Positions 34,086-46,939 are shown, counted from the stretch's first letter. The stretch: DNA of 64,000 nt from Malus domestica (GCF_042453785.1 NC_091661.1:8422501-8486500), one strand, 5' to 3'. Made by a program: numbers and translations. Notes: generated by a model not told the origin, from the letters alone.

Positions 34086-35704
34086 ATGTATACTTTATAT
34101 CTGGACTTACAGAGAAAAGGAGATATAATCAAATTTACCCCAGGAAGTTGGCCAGGAAGAAGACCTAAGAATCCTGTTGTCCCCACTACGGTGAATAGAA
34201 AGGCCGCCTGTAAGTATCACTGAACAATATTAACACTTCACAGAAAACTGGTCTGATACAAATCCCGTGTTTCATGAAATTTCGGATTCACAAAAAGGCA
34301 GTGACAGAAAAGAAGACAATGTTTGCACAAAAGACCATAAGAATAAGAAGCTGTGATGAAAATGCTAAAAGATTTTGGCACATGATGAAAGAATGCAAGT
34401 ATTGCAACCCAAACCAGTAATACTTGCTTCATTTCTGACACTGGCAACTGCAGGAGTTTCTGCATTTTTAATCCCTAGAGTTGTCAGCTCCATTGTCCAA
34501 ATGCATGCATAAATGTTGAATCCACTTGAAATTAGGAATCGAAATCAAAACAATTACGTAAATAAATGGTGTAGTAATTAAGAATCATGATAGAATACAC
34601 TTTGAAAAGATGATGATCATGTAAACTTTGTTAGAGCTGCTCACTTGTTTAACACGTGGCTTAAGGGATTGAGATCATAAGAGATTAGGATTGACTGTAC
34701 TTGTAAGCTATCAAGGAATGAAAGTGGACTGATATATAGCTAAAGTAATTCTGATATGAGTAGATATATCCATACTGATATGAATAGTATGGTTTCGTGG
34801 TGATAAGGGTTATCAGTTTGATTGTTTGACAAGGATTACATGATGGGAAGTATCCTTATCAAACACCACCATTTAGGATATATAATAGGGTCCCCTGGTC
34901 TCACACTAATTACGCACAAAAAGATATCAAGCCCCATTGATTGTAGCAGTGCATTCAGTCTGCGTTGAGAGTAGATGCAGCAATGGCGTCACAAGGTTAG
35001 TGGTTAATTTGGTATTGTGATTTACTTATTCCGCATGTATGGATCTTACAGATCATTCATTCAAGTATAGTACTTGTGATGGAGACTGACCGTACGCCGC
35101 GAGACGTGGCTGAGAACTCCATTTCTTGGCCCAGTCAATTTCACTAGCTGATCAAGTGCCTCTTTAACCGCACTGCTATCTTTCTGCAGCAACCAAATGC
35201 GTATACATTACTTGCCGATACATATATATGTCGACACACGCACGTACATATATAGCAATGCCAATTATGCCAATGGCCATGAGATTAATATTGCAAATTT
35301 TGAGTTGGATGGTTTTATTTTCCTCGGAGAAAAATCAATGATTCAAATGCATTAATGAATTATTTAGGCTTATATAACGAGTGATTTTCTTCAGAGAAAT
35401 TACTAACTGCATTGCAACAAATAATGAAAAATAAATAAACGAAAGGGAAGAAGAAGAACCTTTGCAATGGCGGATTGGAGGGTGTTGAGGTCGACACCAG
35501 AAGGAGCAGCTGAGGAAGAAGCACTGATTCGCAACCGCTGAAGACGACGAAAGTCAGTGGAGGAGGAGGAGGCTACTAATAAACTGGAAGCAGAAGCAGC
35601 CTTTATAGACATGTCGAAGCAGCACCTCGTCATGCCTCTCCCTCTCACGTAATTATATGGAAACTAGGGAATGACTAGAAAAGAAAAAGGAAAAAAACGT
35701 TTTT

Positions 35705-35712
35705 TGTTGACA

Positions 35713-35745
<33 letters not shown>

Positions 35746-35785
35746 ACCTTAATCTGGCGCCTTAGACCAACTCGGCCATATCAAC
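35705..35785 (-). tRNA. tRNA-Leu (anticodon AAG)
   Basis: On the minus strand the 81-nt sequence folds as a class II tRNA. The acceptor stem is GTTGATA pairing with TGTCAAC, and the discriminator is A. The D-arm has TGGCCGAGTTGGTCTAAGG. The anticodon stem is CCAGA/TCTGG with loop TTAAGGT, giving AAG. There is a short extra arm, and the T-arm contains GGTTCAAATCC. The long variable region and anticodon identify leucine. No intron. It lies just upstream of the first exon of the M41-like pseudogene. Confidence 0.95.
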
Positions 35786-36510
35786 TGTGTTATTCTTCTT
35801 ATCCCCTTAGCTTTATTTCTTTAGCCGAAGAGTTTGGGAAGTGAGCTTTACAACACAATTATTGGGTTACTTGTTAAGAATTCATTAAAATATCGGGTTT
35901 GATACAACAAAATCCATTAAGATAACGAATATGACATCAAAACGACACAAATACAACAAACATGACCCGTTTTCCTGGTCTACAATGAAATCTTACAAAA
36001 ATAATACCAAATTATAATATCCAAAAACTGACCTATTTTGAATAGTTTTGGACATGATCCGTTAAGATAATGAGTATGACATCAAAAGGACATGAACACG
36101 ACAACAAACATAACCCGTTTTCCAAGTCTACAATCAAATCTTAGAAAAATGACACCAAATTATAATATCTAAAAAGATGACCCCTTTTGAATCGTTTTGG
36201 ACTCAAAAAGAAAAGATTATCTTTACTTGTGAATGGTTTTGAATATTTGGGAGAAGGTAGAGAGAAGGGGTCAGCTAGAGAGAGAGAAAAATGACTCATT
36301 GTTTCTAAAATTGTGTTTTTACCTTGAGCTTGTGCCTTTATTTATTACTTGTCCTCCAAGTTATACAAGTAATACAAGAGAAGAAATTTCTAAATCCTAT
36401 ATGATTCGTACTTTCTAATTTACATAATCACATTCCTAGAATAATACTATCACGTTTTTATTATAAATAAAAAAAATTAATGCAAATGCATGTATTCTAG
36501 CCACTCTAGA
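35786..36510. repeat. Spacer with a tandemly duplicated block of about 140 bp
   Basis: Two diverged direct copies lie at about 35915-36055 and 36056-36200. They share ATGACATCAAAA, CCCGTTTTCC and ACCAAATTATAATATC in the same order. No gene was recognised in the rest of the stretch. Confidence 0.6.
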
Positions 36511-37626
36511 ACTGCTCAAAGCCAGATTTGCCTTCAAATGAAGCTGTAGTCAGCCCAAGCCTTCATCCCTTTCGGGATAAACCCTCACCAAAAGCCTTTG
36601 TAATAGCTCTGCTACCTTGTCCTAGGCTTGCTGTAGTATCGATTTCTTTCTGTAAACTCATCTCTTTACCCCCTTTCTAAAAGCTCTCAAACCCCTTGAT
36701 AAACCACAAAGATAGGAAGTTGCAAGACGATCAGCCTTGCCCGACCCTCTTTGTTTTTGTCTTTTCATTCATTAGCCTAGCAATATGTTGTATACTTCAA
36801 GTTGTATTCAGGTTATTTCTAGTAAGATGACTATTAAAAGACTCTCTCAGCTCTTGAATCTGATTCGAATATGTCTTCATAGTTCAAACCAGATCTAAGT
36901 TCTAAGCTCTCGGGCATGTAAGATTGATCATTTAAAAGTCCTTGGCCTCAAGGCATAAAAAAGAACCTTATGTGGACTTAACCCATCCACTACAAGCTTT
37001 GATAACAAGAAGTCTGAAGTTACTTGGGGCGCAAGTAATTGATCTATTTCTTAGTTTTATTTCTATTATATTATGTTATAGTAGAATGTTTGAGTATAGA
37101 AGGGATTCTAATGGGAAGCCTCAAGGCCTATATCTAAGGCCCTACAAAGGCACCTATTTGGGTTCATTCTGCTCTGCGGGCTCGGATAATCAGAAGTATA
37201 ATGGTTATAACACTTCTGCAAACAATAAAACAGACATCATATATTCGAGTACTAGGTTAGTTCTTGATCGAAAGCCTCAAGGCCTACACCTAAGGCCCCA
37301 CAAAGGCACTTGTCATAACTAACACGGCCTCTCGAATATATGTGCAACTAAACCTCAACATCCATTTTACATCTGCCATGCTAAAGATGGCAGTGGCACG
37401 CCTGAACACTTAAAAGTTAATCTTGATTGTAAGCCTCAAGGCCTACATCTAAGGCCCCACAAAGGCACCTTTCAAAGTTAACTCTGTCATTCTCTTTCAG
37501 CCTTGCCCGACAAGCCCGCCAGTGAAGCAAAAGCCCGACAGAAAGCATCAACCGACGCCAACCTCTCGGGGAGCTGTGTGCTCGTCGGCTAGGAAACATC
37601 CCCGACGGAAATTCTAGCCACGAACA
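36511..37626 (+). mobile_element. Truncated LTR fragment related to the Tat element LTR
   Basis: The sequence is collinear with the 3' two thirds of the Tat LTR at 8495-10123, from the CTGCTCAA...CCAGATTTGCCTTCAA block to the terminal ACGAACA. It shares the GCCTCAAGGCCTA / CCCCACAAAGGCAC blocks but is clearly more diverged. The first 340 or so bases of the LTR are missing, and no internal region follows. It is an older, decayed relative. Confidence 0.8.
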
Positions 37627-39213
37627 CATGGCAACTTGAGGCCTGTACTTATTATTATACTCATTGTTTAAAGTGCTAGACAAGAAGTTGGGGATTTCTT
37701 TTCTGTTCATTTTTTTGTTGTTTTTGCTTCATACTTTGTTAGATTATCTGTCGAATACTTGCAATCATACTATACGGCATCCTAGGGTCGTTCATGAGCT
37801 CAAAAACTTTTATTTATTCATAATATTCGACGAATAATCTACCAAAACACAAAGCAAGGGCGAGAGGTGCCATCTCACATGGCTCCAAAACTTATATTTA
37901 TTGATAGTCTTAAGGGTAAATATTGTTTCTATGCAAAGGTCTTTGTTGGAGCCTCCAACTCCAATCCAAGTGGTGTGAGGTGCTCCTTTTCTTTTTAACA
38001 ACCATCTCTCTCTCTCTCTCTCCCCCCCATATACCTGTTGTTGTCAAGATTATAAGAGGTAGGCCCTACACCGCCAACCAACTTTTTCTTTGTTTTCCTA
38101 CCAAAATAAAATAAAAAAACAAAAGGACTAAATTTGGTCTTTGATGATGCTAGTTGCAATTCGAGGTTTATGGGGTTGGTACGCAATGTGATGGACCAAA
38201 TGGAGTTAGTGTTCTACGTACGGCGCCCTTACTGCGCGATCTAGCGGGTGGTGGGACCTAAATATAAAGGTGAGTTGTTGTCCACCCACACACCACAAGA
38301 ATTTCTCAAGGAATGACGATCTTTTTTTTTATTCTCTTTCAAAGATTCTTTAATCACATTTTTTATCGTGTATAGTGTGGTTAATTTTTTATAGGTACTG
38401 CTTATATTTAATTTTAAACAAAAAAATTTACAATGATTTCAGACCGTACGATATATGATGAACGGATGTAATTAGAAGATCCCTGAAATCCTCACAAAGA
38501 GAATCCAAAGAGGATCCTCATTCTTTTTCGAGCACATTAAGCATCGTCATGACTTTAAAACTTCATCATTGGTTGACTTGAGGTGGCCTTAAATCCTTCT
38601 TATTTGAAAATTTTAACGAAATACTCCCGTTATTGTTCATTTTTAATGAAAAATAAATTTTTACTCTAAAAAATCACTCATGATACTATTCACTTACAAC
38701 GTCTTTTTATCATTTTGATTAAAACTCAAAGTTTTCAAGCTATTTTTCATTAGTTTTCCTTTCTTATTTTGGACAGTTTTCAACTTATTATTATCATCAT
38801 CATCATGTGTCCACAAGGAAAGAAACAATTGCAACTTAGGGAACATTCACATCCATTTCAAAATTCAACTAACAATTAAACGTTTAATCTGCAAAAAAAA
38901 ATAAACGACAAGTTTATTGCTCGAGGAGAAACCTTGTTCCCCAGATTTACGGAAATATCGTAGAAAGGTTATACAGGTACAAGGTATATAATATATATAC
39001 AGCTACAGCGTACTCAACATTACATTACATTCAAAATCTTATAATACTTCATTTCTCCTAACTTTTGCATGACAAACCCCGATTAACACAATGGACGCAT
39101 AAAACCACACCATTTTTCGTTATTTAAAAAGTAGAAACCTAAACCTAGCACGTTTGCAAACTAAATTAATAAATTTACCATAACCAGAATCCAACACGGA
39201 AGCTTTTTCCGTC
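37627..39213. other. Intergenic spacer downstream of shikimate kinase, with a MITE-like block
   Basis: No gene was recognised. A (CT)n run occurs at about 38008-38022. The block around 38600-38760 (AACGAAATACTCCCGTTATTG ... CAAAGTTTTCAAGC) looks like a common short non-autonomous repeat of Rosaceae genomes. That is recognition from memory, and it shows no clean borders here. The last 250 bases before 39213 are the likely 3' UTR of shikimate kinase. Confidence 0.35.
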
Positions 39214-42200
39214 TTAGAACGTAATATGTGCATGTCTATGTTCTTCCTTCAGATAGCCTTCAATTTGTTCAAGCGCCTGTCCAAGGGTACGGTAAAAGTA
39301 GAGATTAGAATAGGTAACAGATAACTTCAACCAAAACAACACATAATTTGTAACCAAGTAATGATATTTGGCAATGCTTATTGAAGGGCTAAAAGCGCTT
39401 CCAGAAAACTAAAGTGATCTGGCCGACGCTATGAAGAGAACATTCAAACTCCCTATGGGTTATAAAACCACTTTTAATGCTTATTCACCCAAGGACTTGC
39501 TTCGTTTTATTAAAAGTTTGATTTGCTTCTAACAAAAGCGCTTATGAGTAGAAGTGATTGTTACAAAAGCACTCCCAAATTGGCTCATAGCCCTGTTTTT
39601 GGTTTTTAAAAAGGATGATTAACAAGTATTCCTTTACATGGGAATGCAATATTGAGAGTCATAAAGAGAGAGGAAACCTCAATCACAATGGCAGTAGGTG
39701 TGAGATTGGATACATCTCTACAGCCCAATTTGGCTGCAATATCTGCACGACAGATAACGTAAGGAATCAATATCTTACAAGAGAAACTCTTTCGTTTACT
39801 AATTTTACTATGTCAAGAGAAGAATTAAAGTCGGAAGGCTGACATACTTTCCAAGGAAACCCTAGCATTGGCATTGGCATATGAATCACCTCTCTCTTCA
39901 AAAAGACTAGTCAGACGCATATAAGTCTGGATGGAAGGCAAAGTTTCAACATACCAATGAGTTGGTATCCTTTTCATTTGATAGATCAATAAGAAAGATG
40001 ATGATTATTTCAGTGACAATTTTCAGCTAAACATAAACGGCTTACTTTTCTGTATGCATCCCCTGACCCGTGATGCAAAAGGGGGCGAGAGCCAGTTCCC
40101 ACAGCTGCAATTCTCTGAGCCAAGGCTTCCAAGGGAACATCTAACCAGACACTAATCCCCTTCTTCATACACTTCCTGATGCACCAATATGTGTATAGTA
40201 AGTTATTACAAAGTTAATACAATTTGAGAGAATTCAAAAGCATAGAAATTTGTGTTACTACTAACCAGTTGACAGGGCGTACAACTGCACCTCCACCCGT
40301 AGAAACAACTAGACGATTCATCAAAGATAGTTTACGTAGCGCCTCAGTCTAAAAGGAATAAGTACAATTATACAATTATAAACCATGATTGCAGTAATGG
40401 AAGGGAGAGAAGAGTGGGAAAAAATAATCAACCTACAGTGCATAGCTACACTAATACGCTGCTGCTTCTTTATCTTCATGTATATTGAATGGACAACTAC
40501 TAAGAATGTTTCAGTTTTTTATACATGTGCATGCATGTACATGAGGTGTACGGCATTGTATAGGACCTACAACTTCCACTTTTTATTACGAGCGACACTT
40601 CATCGAACTATGCCATAACACCACCAATCATGAGACACCAAATTTAAAAATTACAAACTGATTACACATGGTTTCATACAACAACAACAACAAAGCCTTT
40701 TTCGCAAGTGGGGTTGGCTACACATGGTTTCATAATAATAAAAAATTAAGCAGTTTTGAGTTCTAACTGATAATCAGACATTTTTTCTATTAATACATAA
40801 TGAATCATTAGGTAACAGATAGTCTCCAAACATGAAATCTGCAAAAATATGAATCAACGGAAATAGTTTGCAACTGACCTCCTTATCTCTGAAAAAGCCC
40901 TCTCCATAGAGCTTGAAAATTTCAGCGACGGAAGTTCCACCAACTTCATGCTCCACCAATGAATCACTAAAGCATCCACAAGAATATACCAAAATACAGA
41001 AAACCGTTTAGTAAAAAGTAACATAAACTGATACCCTAAATAAGCCACTGCAGATAGACTTAGAAAAATGAGATAATTGACAGAAAAGAACTATTTGTCC
41101 TTCCCTTCATTCTTTATGCAATCCTGACAGAGCATGCACTTTTTCTATAAAGACCAAACTCGAAAGTAGGCAGATTAAATACCTATCAATGAACGAATAA
41201 CTAAGTGATTGCGCCATAATCTTGCCAACGGTTGTTTTCCCAGATCCCATCATACCTGCAACTCAGAATTAGTTTATTAGTGCACAGTAATTATATCCCA
41301 GACTAAATATAAATGGCTTATAAAGAGATTTACCAACTAGATATATACAACGTCGATTCAAATATGGCTCGATTGCTAGTGCCTTATTCTGCAATTTTAT
41401 AACTTCTAGTTAGACAGATGCATGTGTGTGCCACACAAGAATAAATAAGTAAATGTATATGGTTTTGCTTTATCTTTGAACCAGGGTTCACATTCTCATT
41501 TGACAGGAGATAGATTCTGTTATTTATCAAGACCAAAGGGGGTTTGATTTACAGGATTTCATGGCCCAAACAAACTCGAAAAAGGTGTGTCATACCTTCA
41601 AAACCAGTGATTGATCAGAAGTATGAAAGTTTCCAGATTCCACTGTTGAAGCTACACAAGTGAGATTTGAAATAACAAGTCAAACCTCAGAAAGAAAATA
41701 AATTGCGTAAAGATTTTTCCAGATTACAAGTAAGATTTTCTGTTATCATGAAACGGAAACCTCATTAAAACAGATTCTCAAGCCTTGAGGTCATCACACT
41801 CCAGAATTCTCAAAAGATAACCAATTCTGTTACGCATATGAAATTGTATACGATAAATATATTGAAAACAAATTAATTCCATTTTGGGTTCAAAGTTGCA
41901 GAATTTTACTGTTAGGAACTTAAGTTGAGATAAAAAAGAATGCGCGTCACAGTTGTAAAGCTTCTCATGGCTGAGGCTAAATTACTAGGGTTAAAAATAT
42001 TATTAGTTTTCTTAAACTCAATGGGGGCACACCTAACATAAGTTAGGTAGACGATTAGGACAGCAACTTACTTGGGACTCAATGCAACAAAACTAATACA
42101 AATCTGATTACTTTTCCTTTACCAAAGAGTAATTATTCCTTGGATATATTCATTAAATTTTGTGTCTTTAATCCTTCATCTTATGCAATTTCAACACCAA

Positions 42201-42553
42201 GATTGAAATTAACCAACTTTCAATCACCAAATAAACATTACAAATCACGGTTAAACACTACCAAAAATCCAATACATATATATATTGAATTGAATTGAAT
42301 TGAACAAGTTACTTGGAAAGTTGTTGTAAGAGCACGAAACCTCCAAAGCGACATGTAGTTGTCGATTAGAGACTTTTGAGGTTGGTAGGTGAGCGGCTGC
42401 AGCTGCAACAAGCACCTGGGTCATGTTTTGGTCCTTTAATCTCCGAGAGAAGGCGGCCGACGTGCTCTTCGGCCGCCGCCTCCTCGCAACCCTGTCGGAA
42501 TCCACCATCCATGTTGAAATTTGCAATCTCGGCGCAACCGTAGCCGCCTCCAT
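39214..42553 (-). CDS. SK: Shikimate kinase, chloroplastic
   Basis: This enzyme phosphorylates shikimate with ATP to shikimate-3-phosphate in the plastid pathway to aromatic amino acids. Ten exons on the minus strand: 42313-42553, 41596-41651, 41334-41388, 41183-41255, 40879-40966, 40266-40348, 40046-40175, 39848-39926, 39678-39742 and 39214-39276. All have GT/AG borders and compatible phases, totalling 933 nt for 310 aa. The first ~70 residues are a Ser/Arg-rich transit peptide. The P-loop GMMGSGKT is at 118-125. The shikimate-binding FIDSD is at 139-143, the FFRDKE Arg at 168 and STGGGAVVR at 187-195. The lid has GTGSRPLL in exon 7. The C-terminus HAHITF is followed by TAA. I chose the Met of MEAAT (42553), although an upstream in-frame ATG lies at 42559. 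No lesion is visible. Family assignment is secure; the cofactor binding is inferred from motifs. Confidence 0.95.
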
Positions 42554-43960
42554 ACTCATCCTCCCTCAAACAAGCAGCTCAACGGCTGTGATTGCACCGC
42601 CACCGCAGTCAGATAAAACTATTCAATCTCGAAAAATGTGATACAAATCTAAACGAAAAGCGGCGGCGCAACAAACAGACAAACAAACATTTGATATCAA
42701 CAATTGGATTGGAGGAGTTTCGGAAAGACGAGCGGGGGCACGTACCTCTACGGCTTACCAAAAGCAGAATCAACGACACACAGATGTGAGTCGTTTTTCA
42801 CGCTATGCTGTTTCTCTCGCGCTCGCTCATGCCTCTCTGCAACCATGTTGTTTATTTAAAGCGTTGGTGCCTCTCGCTGAGCCTAGTCATCAGAATTCGG
42901 TTTTTCATTTGTTTTTGTTACAACACCGGCGGGGGTACGCACTATCTCTGTGCCCCCGAGGGGTTGGTCCTACTGGTGGTAATGGTAGTGCTATCTGACG
43001 GACTGAATCATTTGTATTTTTTATTTCTTTTATATTTTAAAATTAATGGGGTACGTGGCAGTGGCATGCGGGTAAGATTGGCAAGAGGCTGTGACTTCTC
43101 CGCATGCTACCAACCCCTCGTAGGCGTAGGCATTATCAAATGGTGATGTTAGGGTTGGTAGCTTTGCATAAGCGTCAACTTACTCGCGGGTCTCTGGTCC
43201 CTGGTTGGTGGGTGGGTGGACTCGACGACGACGCACGAAGAGATTTTTCAATGTACTCAAAACATAAGCTACTGTACCGCATATTTTTATACAAGTAGTA
43301 AGATTTTTATGTTAAAAAATAAAATTTTTTACTACTTATATAATAACATATGATATATCATTCTGTGTTACAGGGGCAAAAGTAAAAATTTCTTCTAAAC
43401 TGGAAGTGCTTTGTAATTTCCATTTTCTAGTGATTTATTTTGGAACCAGGTATTGAAACTGGAAGCAATGCACTGCAACTATCCGGGTCAGGTTTACATG
43501 TTCACACTTGTAATCCTACCGTACCCGCGGCAGGGAAATACCTTACCATTGTTGACCCCTAATATTATAAAGTAGGTAAAAGTAAAATCTATTTCATTCC
43601 ATTTTTCTTATTGTATGTAATATTATTTGTTCAAAAAAAAAAGATAAAAACTATTCTTACATGTGATAATATAAATGAACCACATTTAATTAGAACGTGT
43701 CACATAGATTATCAACTTAATCTGACAAAAATACATGTAACGATATAAGCAACCTCGGGCTTGTTTTCGGTTTGCTAACCAAACCGAAAATACCAAGCCA
43801 AAAACTGAATCGAAGTTTCGGTTAACTTATAAATCAAACTAAAACCAAACCAAAATTTTCAGTAAACTAAAAAATTGGAATGGTTTGGTAAACTCAAAAT
43901 TTGGTTTGGGCTTTCGTTTGTTGGGCAAATTTTTTGGGCTTTTCCAATTCTAGCTCATTT
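42554..43960. other. 5' flank of shikimate kinase and spacer
   Basis: The 5' UTR and promoter of shikimate kinase should lie in the first few hundred bases. A TTTAAATAA-type box sits near 42850 on the minus strand. From 43740 to 43925 there is a low-complexity block rich in AACCAAACCGAAA and its complement. No gene was recognised. Confidence 0.35.
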
Positions 43961-46735
43961 TTAAGTGTAACGTAAATTGTAGCAATGATCCATCAACTTT
44001 AATCAAATTGAAGCAATAGTCCCTCAACTAAAAATTCATTCCCATTAATCCCTCAACTCATCAAAATGTGTAGTTATGATCCTTTTTGTCAACTCCTTCA
44101 GAATTTTGTCAAAATGAGTTATGTTTGAAGGACCATTGCTACAATTGAGTTAAAGTTGAGGGACCATTGCTCTAATTGGATTAAAGTTGAGAGACAATTT
44201 CTCCAGTTGAGAGACAATTTGCCCCTTGATTTAGCCTCACGTGCATGTCACATGACTCATTTTGACAGAAGTTCTAATAGAGTTGACGAAAATAATCATA
44301 GTTGCACGTTTTGATGAGTTGAGGAACCAATGGTAATGGATTTTGTCACAACCCGTCCGGAAATATTATATTTTTAGGCATGAAATTTCAAATATGCCCT
44401 TGGACGTTTTGAGTTGTGTTGTGTGGTTTAGACTTAGGTTGTGGACCAATATGTTAAGTTATAATTATTTTGGACCAATTAGAACTAAACTTTCCTAGTT
44501 TGTGGTTGGTGGTTGTTGCCAACTTGGACCACACATTCACTCACACACATACACATCACTCCCGTGCTTTCTCTCTCTCCTCCCTCTCAGACTTCTTTCC
44601 ATTTTCCATACAAGTCGTACGAACGAACTTCGAACTTAAGCTTTCATGCATGGATCGAGTCAATAAGGTAATTTTTGAACTCCTTGCAAGCTTTTGACTT
44701 CATTTACACTAAGACATGAAACCTTTGATTTCATAAGGACTAAGAATCCCCGATTTGGGGTACTGTTCATGTGGTCGTAATTATGGATGTTTCAGGAGAT
44801 TTGAAGCTTGTAGGAAGCTTTAGAACATCCTTACGAAGCTCGGAGAAGTAAATTGGACGTCGGGAATTTGAGATTGGCGAGTTTTAAGTTTGGCCGGATT
44901 ATCGGAGCTTTTTCCGGCGAGTTCCCGGAGTTTTAGGGTCTAAAAGTGGTAAGGTTTTATTCTACTCCTTCAGGGCTTCAATTTGATATAAATTTGGTGA
45001 ATTTTGGTACAAAAATGAAGAAGTTATAAGGTTTTAAGGTTTTTCTAGTTTTCGGTGACGGCAACGGTCGCCGGAGTTCGAAGGTAGGAGACGACGGAAT
45101 ATTCCGTCAAAATTGACGAGATATTCCTAACGCTGACTAACGGCGTTGGTTGATTTTAACGGTATATGCTTATAGTTAACGGAATATTCCCTAACGCCGT
45201 TAGGGAATCCGTTTGGTGTGCCAGGCACATGGCCGCGCGTGGGGGCGCGTCTGGCCGTGCCTTGGCCGGCTCGTGAGGGCGCGTGGGTGGTTGAAATTTT
45301 TTTCTAAAAATTTAGAGATGTTCCTGAGGTTGAGTAGATCATGGTGGTATATTCAAATACCCCATTTGAGCAATGTATGAGAAGTTATTTCCTAGTTTTG
45401 TGTACGTGTTTTAAATAACGTTTATTGAGTTATTTCGCATATAGGTGAGACCTATCCTGAGGACGAGCGCCATCAATCGAGGCTCGGGGGCTACGACCCT
45501 TCGACATACCAGTGAGTGGGCTTTTGGTTTTCCGTATATACCTATATACTTGAGATTTTTCCCAGAAAATGAATTTGAATGATTATACGCTTTGAAATAC
45601 CATGCAAAGTATCTGCCTATTTTATTTATGCATTAGTAGTTGCATATACTTATAATTGGTGCTGCGGACGCACAGATAAGTGCTAGGTAAGTTCATGAAT
45701 TAAAGATTGAGATTACTTCAGTTATGTGAAATATGATGTGATGTATTGAGAGCTCATAAACCTGCACCCCGGTGTTAGTGCTCCCACCTAGAGTTAGGGC
45801 ATAGTCCTTCACGTGATGTTCACCTCCCGCACCGTATGCTCACCTTGGATCCAAGTTAGGTGCACAGGCTTGTCGTACATACCACTTTACTTGGTTTCGA
45901 CTCATAGGTGACCCGCAATCATTCGCACAACCTTCACGTGATCGTAGCACTAAAGCATATTTACTTTACACCTAGTCTTGTCATACAGATCACTGTAGGT
46001 GGTTCCGACTCGTATGCAGGATTTGATTTGATATGATTGAGATTGGTTATGAGCTATATATTCAGCAGTGCAGTTTGAATTAGAGAGATTTGGCTGATGC
46101 GATATTTGACATTTATATATTTTGCCTGGTTAACCTATAGCATTGCATTGAGATATTTTAGCATGGTATACTTCTATGGATTTTCATCTTGAGTATGATT
46201 TCGAATACAGCTTATTATTATTATTATTTTCTGGAAAATTATACAGGTTTTACGACGAAGGGTTAGAACTTTTGAGAAATGAAATGATTTTGAAAAGCTT
46301 TGTTTTTGCCCACTTACACTTTCTGTTTTGCGCCCCTCTAGGTTTTAAGTAGAAGTGCTTTGGTGGATCATGAGGATTTTGACGGGGGTTCTGACAAAAC
46401 ATCACCATGTAGGATCACCCTCGGGTGTTGTACTATTAGTACTTGTCCTGCTTGACTGCACTTAGACTATTTATGCTCTAGTTGTGTATTTCGCACTTAA
46501 TCTCTCACTAACACTCTATCTTAACTAATTCTGCTAGTAGTTTAGTTTTTATTCCTTCGCAATTCCATTTTATCTCTATTGCTTCCGCACTGTGCACATG
46601 GTTACGTCACTCCCACATGACGACCAGCATGCCCTGATTTAAGTCGAGGTGTGTCAGATTTTTAGTTGAGGGACCATTGCTTCAATTGGGTTAAAGTTGA
46701 GGGACCATTGCTACAATTTTTTTATGTGAGTTCGA
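43961..46735. mobile_element. Inverted-repeat element split by a solo LTR
   Basis: Left part 43961-44343 and right part 46657-46735 form one palindromic element once the solo LTR is removed. Each end reads TTGTAGCAATG(G/A)TCC inward, followed by phrases such as CCTCAAC and, internally, TCAAAATGTGTAGTTATGATC mirrored by ATCATAGTTGCACGTTTTGA. It has no coding capacity. The outer target duplication could not be fixed. Confidence 0.65.
44339..46661 (+). mobile_element. Solo LTR, copy 2 of the 2.3-kb family, TSD GATTT
   Basis: The LTR is 44344-46656 (2313 bp), beginning TGTCACAACCCGTCC and ending GAGGTGTGTCA. It is flanked by perfect GATTT duplications (44339-44343 and 46657-46661). It shares with copy 3 the central block with CCTGAGGACGAGCG and CTACGACCCTTCGACAT, and the tandem CACCTCCCG / GTGGTTCCGACTC segments. 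No coding region, primer site or polypurine tract lies between the ends, so it is a solo LTR. Confidence 0.85.
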
Positions 46736-46877
46736 TGATTTGAATTTGAGTCACAAATTTTTATGTAACTTCAAAATTTAAATGGCATAATAAATAAGTT
46801 AAATTCAAGTTAAAAGTTGAAATGGAAAGCAACTAGCGAAATTTAAAAAGTTACATAAAAAAAACCAAAATCATAAG

Positions 46878-46939
<62 letters not shown>

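Larger units (their letters stand above)
26691..35648 (-). pseudogene. Plastid membrane protein with M41/FtsH-like HEAAH motif, decayed gene
   Basis: Exons on the minus strand: 35460-35648, 35091-35183, about 34428-34490, 34139-34207, 28638-28715, 28421-28509, 28167-28295, 27745-27835, 27592-27644 and 26691-26810 (stop). Exon 1 looks like a transit peptide (Ser-rich, RRLQRLRIS). Later segments include a hydrophobic FLFTVVGTTGF, then SGFSSFFPDYQNRIASHEAAHFL, EHVNLIDERL, MAGFAAEG, and SVLECIEAIEKAA-like TVLECIEAIEKAA at the end. They recall a thylakoid FtsH-like, ATPase-less family; I think of Arabidopsis At5g27290, from memory. Lesions are a +1 shift in exon 5 (near GTCAATATTGGG), a missing G in exon 7, a non-triplet deletion in exon 9, and paired indels in exon 2. 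Intron 4 carries a Copia insertion. It is probably a dead paralogue. The Met at 35633 is an equally good start. Confidence 0.72.
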
